Shown here piece after piece: positions 54,386-64,000 of a stretch of 64,000 nt of DNA. The position numbers and the translations under genes were made by a program. Position 1 is the first letter of the stretch, and each line of letters starts with the position of its first letter. The notes beneath the pieces are model-generated. The model was not told the origin of the DNA. It made no database searches and worked only from the letters and a program-made list of their open reading frames with translations. Origin of the DNA: Ariolimax columbianus (Eukaryota > Mollusca > Gastropoda > Stylommatophora > Arionidae); assembly GCA_036924085.1 (NCBI GenBank), contig JAVGWX010000004.1, forward strand, positions 11,101,916-11,165,915, read 5' to 3'.

Positions 54386-56025
54386 CATATGCTTAATTTG
54401 TTGAACAGATGTCGTGACAATCTATTGTGGCCAGTGTAAAGTCCGAGGGTTACTATTTATTCACGTCTGTTCAGCTAGTAATATGATTAGTTTTGTTTGG
54501 AAACGGGATGCTCTGTTTGCCACGTGTTCATGTATCCGTTGCTTACATCATAAGTACGCATACTTTGTGACAAGAGATAAAAAAGCAATTTGAAAGTTCT
54601 TTTTTCTTCAGTTTAATTGTGCATTTAGGGGGCGACACAGATAAAAGGTAATGGGCAGTTATCATTATGGCGCAGAAATAAAAAGTCAACAAAATGATCG
54701 ACTACGAACAGGAGGTTGCTCATAAATATTAGTATTACCTACTCTACCTCTACTAGGTACACAGATAAAATGAAAAGTATCGGCGCTGTAAAGCATGACT
54801 TCGATTACTGCCACCCACTTGAACTGCGCGGTTTGCCACGGCAAAATCACGTCACGCCAGCTGTTACACGACACGGTACCCACGCTCCCGTGTTTTACCC
54901 AGCAGTTGTACAACTCATGCTCTGTTTCAGATCTATAGTTATAGATCTCTGCAGTTGCTCTACCATAACATGAAGCCACTCCACAGCCATCATGTATGAA
55001 TATGTTGCTGCTAGTCTTATATTTGCAACCTTGAATTATCCGCTTCATAAGGAACATACCACCACCACCCCCATTCGACAGTCAGCAGCTGGTCAAAATG
55101 CGCTTATTTGTACCGTTGCTAGGTCATAAATTATGTGTTGACTCTCCAAGCCCGGAGATACGAATACCCTATATTGTAACTGAATGTGAGATATGATGGT
55201 GATTTATCCGTATACTAAAGCGGTGCCCTATTAATGATGACACAGACAAAACTTGACACCGTCAATATGGTGTCATTGTAAGGTTAGGGGCATATTTACA
55301 AAAGGGTGGTTCAAGTACAGCACAGTTAGGTTAACCTTGTGCAGACATTGGCTGGATGAAACTTGAACTTTGAACATTATCAAGCTTGAGACCCGCAGCA
55401 TATTTACTTAGATGCAAAAAAATTAATCCTTTCGCATAATTTGATGGCTTCTAGCGTGCAATACAGGATATAAACTGGTTGTGGAAATTTGTTTTTAGCC
55501 ATTTAGGTTTACCATTGCATGTCCTTAGATAATCTTTGTGTACAAACATTGGCGGGGACAGGGGTGTATTTTTGGGAAAGGAAGATGCAATTGAAAAATA
55601 ATTAATAAATAGCCAAGGCATGGATTTTGGATATGGTAAATGTGTTGAAAAGAGGAAGAGTGGTTTGAGTAGAAATATTATTTGAAAGAAAAAGATGTTA
55701 TCTCATTATCGTGCGACGTTTCGAACAAGTAATGAACATGCTTAGACATGTAGATAACGTTATCACACGTTTTTATCGGTTAGCAGGTGCTGGACTCACA
55801 CGTGACAAGACTATTTTTCTTTCATTTGATTACTTGTCTGTTCATATAGATGTGTTTTCTGTGTGCAGATATAACAACACGTGCGCATTAACACACAACA
55901 GTACTGCTGAACTCCAGATAGGCTTTGACTGACATAGTGTGTCGATATAATCTGATAACCTTTACAGCCGCCGTCCATTTCCCTGTTACGCTCCCCTTCC
56001 TTCAGACACTGGCCATAACTATTAT
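54386..56025. other. 1.6-kb stretch without features
   Basis: The 123-residue minus-strand frame at 54,686-55,057 matches no family I know and could be chance. Nothing else supported. Confidence 0.4.
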
Positions 56026-56029
56026 TTGC

Positions 56030-56690
56030 TTGTTATTATTGCCCACAATGAGTAGGTTTACTCTTTTGTGCATCCCGAATAGGACATTAAGTGGCGGGTT
56101 GTAGTAGTTTTCCTCACATCCCAAGTGTGCTGATGAAGGTGACCATGGTCCTTCCGGCAGTTGTGCTATGCTTGGCTTCATTTGCTTATCACTAACTACT
56201 ACGGGGATCACGTCGAACCCTCACCTCGTTAGCCAGGCTGACATGAAAACATCCCGTTTACAGGCAGGGCTACGAGGAAGCTGAAGTGAGGGTCTTGGCC
56301 AGTATATTTTGCCTGACCCTGTCTAACATGTCTGACCAGTATATTTTGCCTGACCCTGTCTAACATCTCTGATCAGTATATTTTGCCTGACCCTGTCTAA
56401 CATGTCTGACCAGTATATTTTGCCTGACCCTGTCTAACATGTCTGACCAGTATATTTTGCCTGACCCTGACTAACATGTCTGACCAGTATATTTTGCCTG
56501 ACCCTGTCTAACATGTCTGACCAGTATATTTTGCCTGACCCTGTCTAACCAGTATATTTTGCCTGACCCTGTCTAACATGTCTGATCAGTATATTTTGCC
56601 TGACCCTGACTAACATGTCTGACCAGTATATTTTGCCTGACCAGACGTTAGTCTTCCTCCCTTGTTATACGTGTTCAGCCTGGACGTGAT
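56030..56690 (+). repeat. Dispersed repeat family D, copy 5, with internal expansion
   Basis: Same landmarks as copies 1-4; the part that reads CAGTATATTTTGCCTGAC once elsewhere is expanded here into an array. Confidence 0.88.
56293..56645. repeat. 37-bp minisatellite, about 9 units, within family D
   Basis: The unit is GACCCTGTCTAACATGTCTG then ACCAGTATATTTTGCCT. One unit has an internal deletion. Other family D copies have this unit once, so the array arose in place. Confidence 0.95.
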
Positions 56691-57039
56691 AAACTTGGTT
56701 ATATTAGGACACTAATGATCAAGGTTCTGTTTGCTGCATCATGTTAGTTGATATATGTTTCTTGACGCGTCTCCTGATCACTTTCTGAACTCGCAATGAA
56801 ATAGCTTTGGCTGGATCATTGTGCTTCATCTTGTGTGTTAGTGCTTTGTGGTTGTCTTGTTTTGATGTTCGTGATGCTGCTATCTTGCTCAGACTACTTG
56901 GTCATTTACTTTGTTTTTCTTGTCTATTGTTTGGTACCGAAACGGCTTTCACTAGATAACTGTTGCTTCGTCTTGTGTCTTTAGTCTGTGCGACTATCTT
57001 GTTTTGCTTTGGTTACAAAGTGTTGATATGCCTCTTTTA

Positions 57040-57270
57040 TAAAAGGTAACGGTAGTCCCACGGCAGACAATGTGTTAGTGTTAGAGAGATTTGATTGTAC
57101 GAAATCAGATTGTTTATAAAGTGGGGTGTGTATGTTTCCTTCCTCGCTGCCGTATTTCACAAACATCAATTAGATATCCATTTACAGCTGGGTCGACTGG
57201 AGCGTGCCTGTAACCGGATTGAAACCCGTACCTTATCCGTGAGAAGTTAGTCCTCTACTACAAAGCTAAT
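57040..57270 (-). repeat. tRNA-derived SINE, family E
   Basis: On the minus strand the head reads GATTAGCTTTGTAGTAGAGG (box A region) and GGGTTTCAATCCGG (box B-like). Then comes CAGTCGACCCAGCTG, also present at 45.97 kb. Confidence 0.72.
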
Positions 57271-57539
57271 CAGACTTTCCTGTATTATAATAATCTTTTC
57301 TTGAATGTCTGACCTTCAACGAGCAGCCTATGGTAAGATTGATTGTATACAGTTAAAAGGCACATATTTCAAGTGTGCCTTAGCTGTAATCAAGTATTAC
57401 CGATTAAGAGTTATGTAAATAAGGTTTCACTATAGAATCTGCCAGGGGTGTTAAGTGTTTTATGTACTGGTATGCACCGTCAGCGCGGGTTCATTTTACA
57501 TAAGACCCTTTCCATTTGTCCGCTAATAAATACCTCAAC

Positions 57540-58110
57540 GTATGTATTTATAGGAATCAAAGAGGAGTTAACTGCACGAAGGGCAGCAGCAGGTAGATTG
57601 TTGCATGCAATAAACAGAGAAGAGAAATAAGCAGGAAAACAAAGATGGATGTATACCGCTCGATCGATGTGCCTGTCCTGACATATGGATGTGAGTCATG
57701 GGCAATGACTACAGCCCAAGAAAGGCAATTACAAACTTCAGAAATGAAGTACCTAAAAAAGGCGGTTCAGGTGACATAAAGGGACAAGATCCGTAACCAG
57801 ACAATACGTAGCAATCTTGAATTTCAACCCCTGCAGACACGAGTGGAGCAGTCCCAACTACAGTGGTTTGGCCATGTCTGTAGAATGGAAGAAGATCAGA
57901 TACCAAAGCGGTCATGGGAGATCAAAAGTCAAGGACGCAGACCCCGAGGACGTCCCAAAGTACGTTGGGAAGACAACATACGACAGTCCCTAAGTGATAG
58001 AGGGCTGGATTGGAAAGAGGCCAGGAAAAAGACGGTGGATAGAGCAGTGTGGCGTTCTCTTTGGCAAACCTCTACACCTCACGGTAGAAGAGGAGCGACT
58101 AAGTAAGTAA
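57540..58110 (+). pseudogene. RTE-like LINE, C-terminal part
   Basis: Remnants of DVPVLTYGCESWAM (about 57,665), RDKIRNQTI (about 57,782), then the frame at 57,843-58,106: QLQWFGHVCRMEEDQIPK, RGRPKVRWEDN and a TAAGTAAG tail. The upstream part has stops and shifts. Confidence 0.87.
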
Positions 58111-58300
58111 GGTAGAAGACTCTACACCTCACGGTAGAAGAGGAGCGACTAAGTAAGTAAGGTAGAAGACTCTACACCTCACGGTAGAAGAGGAGCGACT
58201 AAGTAAGTAAGGTAGAAGACTCTACACCTCACGGTAGAAGAGGAGCGACTAAGTAAGTAAGGTAGAAGACTCTACACCTCACGGTAGAAGACTAAGTAAG
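58070..58300. repeat. 50-bp minisatellite, 4.6 copies, from a LINE 3' end
   Basis: Units start at 58,070, 58,120, 58,170, 58,220 and 58,270 (CTCTACACCTCACGGTAGAA). The unit contains the last LINE codons, the stop and the TAAG tail. Confidence 0.96.
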
Positions 58301-59000
58301 CAAGTATGTATGTATTTATTGATGTCTTTACCTCGCAAATTGTTGAAATGATCAAGATAAAGGTGGTTATAATGTTGAAAAAGATAACACGTGCTGCTTG
58401 GAAACAGAAACGACAGTTGATCGTTGATATTTGAGAACACGCTGAAGTATCATCAGACACGTGTCTATCCCCGCCTGCCCAACACCAACTACATACTTAT
58501 TGGTAGTTATTGCCAATACTAAAACAACCAAGATCTAATGTTATATATAACTTATCTTTGAGGTCGCACGTTTGTGGAACACAAATTACGTTACGCTATG
58601 AGGAAATAAAATAATGGAAAATGTGTTGAATATCCAACCAACAAATATATTTATTGATTATCGATTTCAAAGGTGTTAGTCACCGTCTAGTAACTAGCAG
58701 TGCGTGGTTGCGAGTGAGTGGACCGTGAACCCAGGTTATTATGAGGAAAATACACTTAACCAGATAACTGTTCCAGTAATTTTTAAAATTGATAAGTGGC
58801 CATGATATCATAGGACAACAAGCGCATCAAGTATTGGAAAAAGTTCATATTAGCGATCTAACCAAAATAATGATAGCTAGTACCAAAAATGTGCAGACGA
58901 TGTTTTATGGTAAATAGTTATGCGCGGGGCTCTCTGCACGATAACTTTGCTAGGCCGCTTTTGACGATAACTGTATGACAAGTGTAGTAGTCTAGTTATG
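58301..59000. other. Unannotated AT-rich stretch
   Basis: No gene or repeat recognised. Confidence 0.4.
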
Positions 59001-59004
59001 TAGA

Positions 59005-59095
59005 GGGTGGTCGAGCGATTAGGATAACGGTTTCTTGACCAAAGGGATTGACTTACTTAGTCACTCCGGTTCTACCCTGAAGAGCAGAGGTTTGT
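59005..59095 (+). repeat. tRNA-like SINE head
   Basis: TGGTCGAGCGATTAGGATAA resembles box A and CCGGTTCTACCCTG resembles box B, with tRNA-like spacing. No second copy was recognised, so the family is open. Confidence 0.5.
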
Positions 59096-59529
59096 CAGCA
59101 AGAGCCATACTATTCTATCCGCTCTCTTCCCTTTGACCTGGTTGCAATCTAGTTTACCGTCTCTTATTGTTTGTTGTCATCCTCAAGGTCTGGAACTGAT
59201 TCTCTGTTCCTTATGCCTGCTATGGTAGCCGATGTTCTTTCATTCTGCATATATGACCAAACCACTAAAGTCGAAATTGCTCCTTCGAGATCGTGTCGTA
59301 TTGTCTAATTGCTGACTTTGTCTCTTCTTGTTACTTGGACAACCTTCCCTAGATATCTCATTTCTGCTGCTTGAAACTGACTTACTGGATTGTCATTGTC
59401 CCTGACTCACATACATAAGTCAAAAAGTGTTCATAAATGGAGCGATAAGACAGCCATCTTTGTTTTCTTATTTCTCTTTTGCTGCAGAATCACATCGTTT
59501 TGTTGTCCTTCGGGTAGCCAACTCTTCTT

Positions 59530-60240
59530 TAGCACCTGCTTCATGATATTTGATATGTTGCAGAGTCTGTTCACCCAGCATAATGTGATGATTCTTTGAA
59601 CTGCTGATGGTTATCCCTCTCTTCCCAAATGTGAATGTTGATCTATGGATGTGCCTCTGATTCAGTAATCAGTCCCCCATCATTGGTAAGTCAGCTCCTA
59701 TATATGGAATGGTCTCATCTTGCTTTACCTCACGTCTTCCAATACTTCACTGAGTACTATAACCTTACATGCGATAACCTTATCCATGAATAGTATGAAA
59801 AGGTATGATGATGTTATCCCCCCCCCCCCCCCCCCCGTCGTACGCCCCTGGTGGTCTTGAACTCCTCTGATGTAGTTTCCACAGGTCTTATAGAAATTCT
59901 ATATATCATAGATCAAAAGTGCTGGGATGTCCTTCCTTTCTAGGTCTAAGAAATGGAGGGCGGCGGGGGAATGGGGGAGACCGCGCATATCATCATACTC
60001 AAGCAATTTTTCATTCAGTTGTCAGAGTGTGTAGCTGAGGTCTTGAGTATTCTGGTTTGCTCTGAAACCAGATTGAGCATCGCCAGACGTCTTAGTCTCT
60101 GCTCCATATCCTAGATTAGGTTTTGCCAGGGACACTAAGAAGGGATATGCCTCTATAGTTTTCGCAGTCAGTTGTCAGCATTTTGAAAATACCAAAGCGA
60201 CATAAATTCCAAACCCTGATATGCCCTTCGGTGTTCATTT
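59530..60240 (-). pseudogene. Degenerate LINE reverse transcriptase with poly-C tract
   Basis: Minus-strand remnants give DCENYRGISLLSVPGKT (about 60,140), then a palm region with YIRGVQDHQG and LFILFMDKVI (about 59,790). The poly-C run at 59,819-59,836 sits about where the GVRQG..LSP motif should be. Heavily decayed. Confidence 0.7.
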
Positions 60241-60249
60241 CAGCTACGG

Positions 60250-61140
60250 TTAAAATAGAAACCTAGAATGAACATGGCAACTACAAGGATAATCTGACTT
60301 TATTCTGCAGTCGGACCCCATCAAAGGGTATAAAGGCTGAAATTGTAGGCTTTTGTCAGTCTATACATGGCACAACCTATAATCAAGATGCAGTGTAAGA
60401 GGAAGCTGTTATATGTTTGGCCATGGTGGTACAAGCATGGCTGGTCAATTCTCATTAACTGGGTGGACCATATGAAAAGATGCCCTCCTTGCAAATTAAA
60501 ACAACAAAAATACTACTTCAATATAGAATGCTGAAAAGAATAACGACACGAGGACTCGCAAGCATGCCAAACTCTTCAGAAATAAACAAGTTTATTATCA
60601 AAACATATATGACGCAATAAAATATTTATTCCTACCGAACACAGACACACAAAAGAATGATAACAAAAACCCATGTTCTTTTAACAGGCATTTCATGCCA
60701 CAATTAATGGTAATAAGATGGGTTGTAAGCTAGATAACGATAACTTTACATGCGTCTAATAATTGGTTGGCAGAAATATTAACCAATCCTTTGATATGGA
60801 TGGAAAATACATTCCAATGAACAGACAAATAGATTTCTCGTTCATTCAACGAAGGAGCAATTTTTTTAATAGGACAAAGAAAACTACGACAAATACTTGA
60901 GATATGTAACCTTTAGTTTTTGTTGATTTGTTCTCAAGATTAACACTATTTGGTAAAAACGTTCACTATGGTACGAATTGAATAAAAAAAGGTGTTATTT
61001 TACATTTCATTGTGTTGTTTTGTTTAATATTAATACCATTTTTTAAAAATAATTTAATAAACTTGTAATTAGTCAACACCATTTAAATGTCTAATTAATA
61101 AAAACTTTTTTATTTTTAAAATGTTTGTCTGTAACCTAAC
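60250..61140. other. Unannotated AT-rich stretch
   Basis: No gene or repeat recognised. Confidence 0.4.
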
Positions 61141-61142
61141 GT

Positions 61143-61378
61143 GGGGATGGAATGGACACCTTGTTAAGTGCCACGGCTCACAACTCGAAGGTGCTGGGTT
61201 GGCTCCATAAACATAGCACCGGCCGCTACCTCAGGGAATCAAACTCTTAAAAAATGCAGGAGTAAGCACACCCTTACATAAAATGCATGTCGAAATCGGA
61301 TGCACTGGGCTGACAGGCGCAAAATAACAGTGCAAAAATAACACACTGCCCTGGGGAATAGAGAAATAAGGCAAAAAA
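61143..61378 (+). repeat. SINE family A, older copy
   Basis: Head GGGGATGGAATGGACACC then GTTAAGTGCCACGGCTCAC, mutated box B GGTTGGCTCC, family A body, ending AGAAATAAGGCAAA. Confidence 0.88.
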
Positions 61379-61711
61379 CAACAAAAAAATTTTTTACGAT
61401 AAACCTGACTCAACATTTACACAATAAAAGTAGCCAACATTAAATCCACAGGGCCTGGCTCCAATAGACCAGAGACAACCAATGACATACAAGACACCTT
61501 GCAGGCAATCTCAGTGGTATGGACATTCCAGCTCCCAGATTAATCCCAACAAGATTAGATCCTTGGCTGTACAAGTGACACCCTAACTACAAAGATGTAA
61601 TACATGCTTGGGATTCTGTCTATACAATCTGGACATGAACTGGCCCAGGCTAACATAACATGTACATGTGAAACAGGAGTCTCCTACTGTGCAACAATAC
61701 TGCAAATACCA

Positions 61712-62400
61712 AAGGGTTAAAATGGGCGAGAACAAAATTTAAAAGATAGAAAGGGACCTAGGGTTATAATAGATCAAACAGGTAAAGTGAGTGAGCAGTT
61801 CCATATAGCAGTGAAAAAGGCAAATGCAATGTTAGAAATGATAAAAAGAAATATTAAACATAGGAGCAAGGAAGTGATTTTCAAACAGTATAAAGCATTA
61901 GTTAGACCTAGATTAGAGTACTGTATTCAGGTGTGGAGTCCTTATCGTAGAGGAGATATAAACATGCTGGAAAGGACACAAAACAGAACGAGAAAGATGA
62001 TAGTAGGATTCCAGAATAACAGTTTTGAGGAAAGACTCAGAAAAACCGGCCTACAGTGTTTAGAAAAGAGAAGAATTTGATGTGACATGTTTATAAGAAA
62101 AGCAAAAGAAAGGATAAATTAGACCATAACAAGTTTTTTTCAAAATACAACCACCTACAAAAAGGCATAGCTACAAATTAACTAAAGAAAGGTCCAGATT
62201 AGATATTAGGAAACATTTTTTAGTCAGAGAGTGGTGAATACTTGGAATACATTGCCACAGGAAGTAGTGCATGCAAGGACAACTTATGCATTTAAAAATA
62301 GATTGCATGCGCATAGCTTTTAGAGCAAGGAAATGTAAATGAAACTGGTTGTATACAGAATCTGCAGTCTTCTAAACCAGTATAAAGATGTTAAGTTAAA
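61712..62400 (+). pseudogene. CR1-like LINE, 3' part with TTAAG tail
   Basis: Encodes ERDLGVIIDQTGKVSEQ, VRPRLEYCIQVWSPY and GLQCLEK, then a broken C-terminus and the 3' UTR ending AAGATGTTAAGTTAA. It is homologous to 4.74-5.44 kb of the minus-strand copy; the catalytic core is missing. Confidence 0.88.
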
Positions 62401-62789
62401 CGAGTGATGCCATTGTTAGCACAAATGGAGCAAATAAATTGGTCATGTGACCACATTTGAGACTTTAAGAAAGCAAAAGTAAAAAAAAATTATCAACACT
62501 GGCAATGAAATGATAGACTACACCCAAGACATCATCACAGGAAATACAGAGAGTGGAGTAATGGTAATGTGTGGCTCGAGGTTGAACAGCTGATAAGTGA
62601 TAATACTGGGGTTGATACTGTATATACAAATGAATCAGTTCTCCAGTGTGAGAAGCCAGGATGGGGTTTCTCTGCTAGAGTAAGAGGTAGATTGTGACCG
62701 GGTGGAGTGGTACATACATGACAACAACGGTATCAGAATGGAGATCAAGTCGGTAAATTCAATTACTGCACCGAGCATTCAACAATCAC

Positions 62790-63850
62790 CTCTGCATACG
62801 TCGACCTAGAGGCTGCTTTTGTCTCAGTCCACAGGTCAGCACTCTGGTAAGCCCTACAAGGTATTAGCATTCCTGTTCCTTTTCTGAATCTGATAAAGGA
62901 GCTAGCTACACATGACATTGGTGCCAGACGCTGTATAAGATGCATTCTATTGGAAACGTTTCTTACATCTTCAGGAATTAGACAGGGCTGCATCCTTGTT
63001 CTATAAATTTTCTACCGGGCTATATACTGAGTTCTTCATCGCCTCAGCTCTCACCTTCAAGGTATCGCCATCGACCAGCCACACATAACTGACTTCACAT
63101 ATGCCAACGACATAGTTCTGGTTGGCCCAGACAATGCTGCATTGCAACAGTCTCTCGAATACCTTAGGCTGCAAAACAACAAATATGGGCTTATTGATAT
63201 CCTGTGCCAAAACTAATGTCCAGAACCTTGGCTCTGGCACTGGATTTCAGGGTATAGCAGTCCATGGACACACTGTGGAGGACACCAATGAATTTATATA
63301 CCTGGGTAGCATGATCACATCTGACAGCTGCAGTGGCTCAGACATGTCAAGGTGGATCGGGATTGCCGTTTCAGCAATGGACAACCTGTGCGCATGTGAA
63401 GCAACAGCAGATTTTCTCTACATTCCAAACTGCCCATCTACCAGACATATGTGATCCCTGTACTTCTGTATGGCTCTGAGACCTGGAGACTGCTTAAACA
63501 TGATATAACAATACTTGAGGCTTTTTATACACACAACCATCAATGCATTCTCTGAATTTGATGGCACAACCTTGCTCACAGCAGAGACATATCTCCCTCC
63601 CCCATCTTGAAAAATTTGGTCCGTCATCGCTATTCATCCTCGACCATGTTGTCTGACAGGATCAGGACATCCTGGCTCGCCAGCTACTTCTCAAATCATT
63701 CCTCTGTGCCAAGAACCACCCCCAGGCCAAATGGTGGTGCAGGAAGGGCTGCCCCCACACCTCATGGCTCTGACAGTTGGCAGACTCTCCTTCAGTTCTA
63801 GATGAGACCTGGAATCAAGCTGCAACATATGACCATGTCAGTGGTCGATC
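62790..63850 (+). pseudogene. LINE reverse transcriptase, degenerate
   Basis: Remnants of SAYVDLEAAFVSVHRSALW (about 62,795), SSGIRQGCIL (about 62,970), HITDFTYANDIVLVGP (about 63,084; YADD has decayed to YAND), SDMSRWIGIAVSAM (about 63,338) and YVIPVLLYGSETW (about 63,447). Many stops. The catalytic change and the breaks make it inactive. Confidence 0.85.
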
Positions 63851-64000
63851 GACACAACAGCCCACTGACGTCTAAGTGATCATCATTATTATTAGCTGGG
63901 CCTCTTTAGCATGGACAGACTCTCAATCCTTGCTTCTGAAAGTTTAGAAAGGCTTACTACAGCATAAGCAGATTGCAGTTATTGAGGCATCAAACCTTCA

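Noticed and set aside
54686..55057. 123-codon minus-strand frame
   Set aside because: No recognised motif, no splice or promoter support; kept only as an unannotated stretch.

Overview
This is a piece of an animal genome, most likely a lophotrochozoan and probably a mollusc (perhaps a gastropod). Coding density is low, there are many tRNA-derived SINEs and non-LTR retrotransposons (LINEs), and the one recognisable host gene is split by repeat-filled introns. The embedded 18S sequence starts with the TATCTGG end common in molluscs. The taxon is an inference.

Host gene. Four phase-0 exons on the minus strand (39,621 down to 27,000) encode about the first 201 residues of a front-end fatty-acid desaturase (FADS, delta-5/delta-6 type). 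They cover a cytochrome b5 domain with HPGG, the linker, the first membrane segments and the first histidine box HDFGH. I found no exon for the second or third histidine box in the 27 kb further downstream. Introns 1-3 hold LINEs, SINEs and minisatellites.

Main discovery. Between 8,439 and 15,791 lies one 7.35-kb insertion, flanked by a 14-bp target-site duplication and splitting an older CR1-like LINE. Read on the minus strand it contains about 630 bp of GC-rich sequence that looks like 5' external transcribed spacer (ETS), about 1.23 kb of the 5' part of 18S rRNA, a 5' UTR of degenerate tandem repeats, one intact 1,302-residue ORF (endonuclease, reverse transcriptase, RNase H, Cys/His motif), and a very short 3' UTR with a (GAA)n tail. 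Each of the first repeats carries a roughly 63-bp copy of the 18S segment that ends at the 18S/LINE junction. The simplest reading is an 18S-rDNA-targeted LINE that was co-transcribed with the rRNA precursor and then retrotransposed as an rRNA-LINE chimera to a site outside the rDNA.

Other regions. 0-8 kb: SINEs, an internally deleted RTE-type LINE with a 10-bp TSD and a fold-back inverted repeat at its 5' junction, and CR1-like LINE copies. 16-25 kb: CR1-like fragments, a complete SINE B with a 12-bp TSD, SINE C, degenerate RTE-like LINEs and a complete SINE A with a 13-bp TSD. 26-39 kb: the FADS locus with several minisatellites and two LINEs of one zinc-finger-tailed family lying head to head. 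40-64 kb: SINEs, five copies of an unassigned repeat (family D), LINE fragments and tandem arrays, with no recognisable host gene.

The mobile elements appear linked. Two SINE families share a central block of about 45 bp. SINE B ends like the RNase-H LINE (ACG[C]AGAAGAAG), which suggests it borrows that LINE's machinery. Several minisatellites grew out of LINE or family-D sequence.
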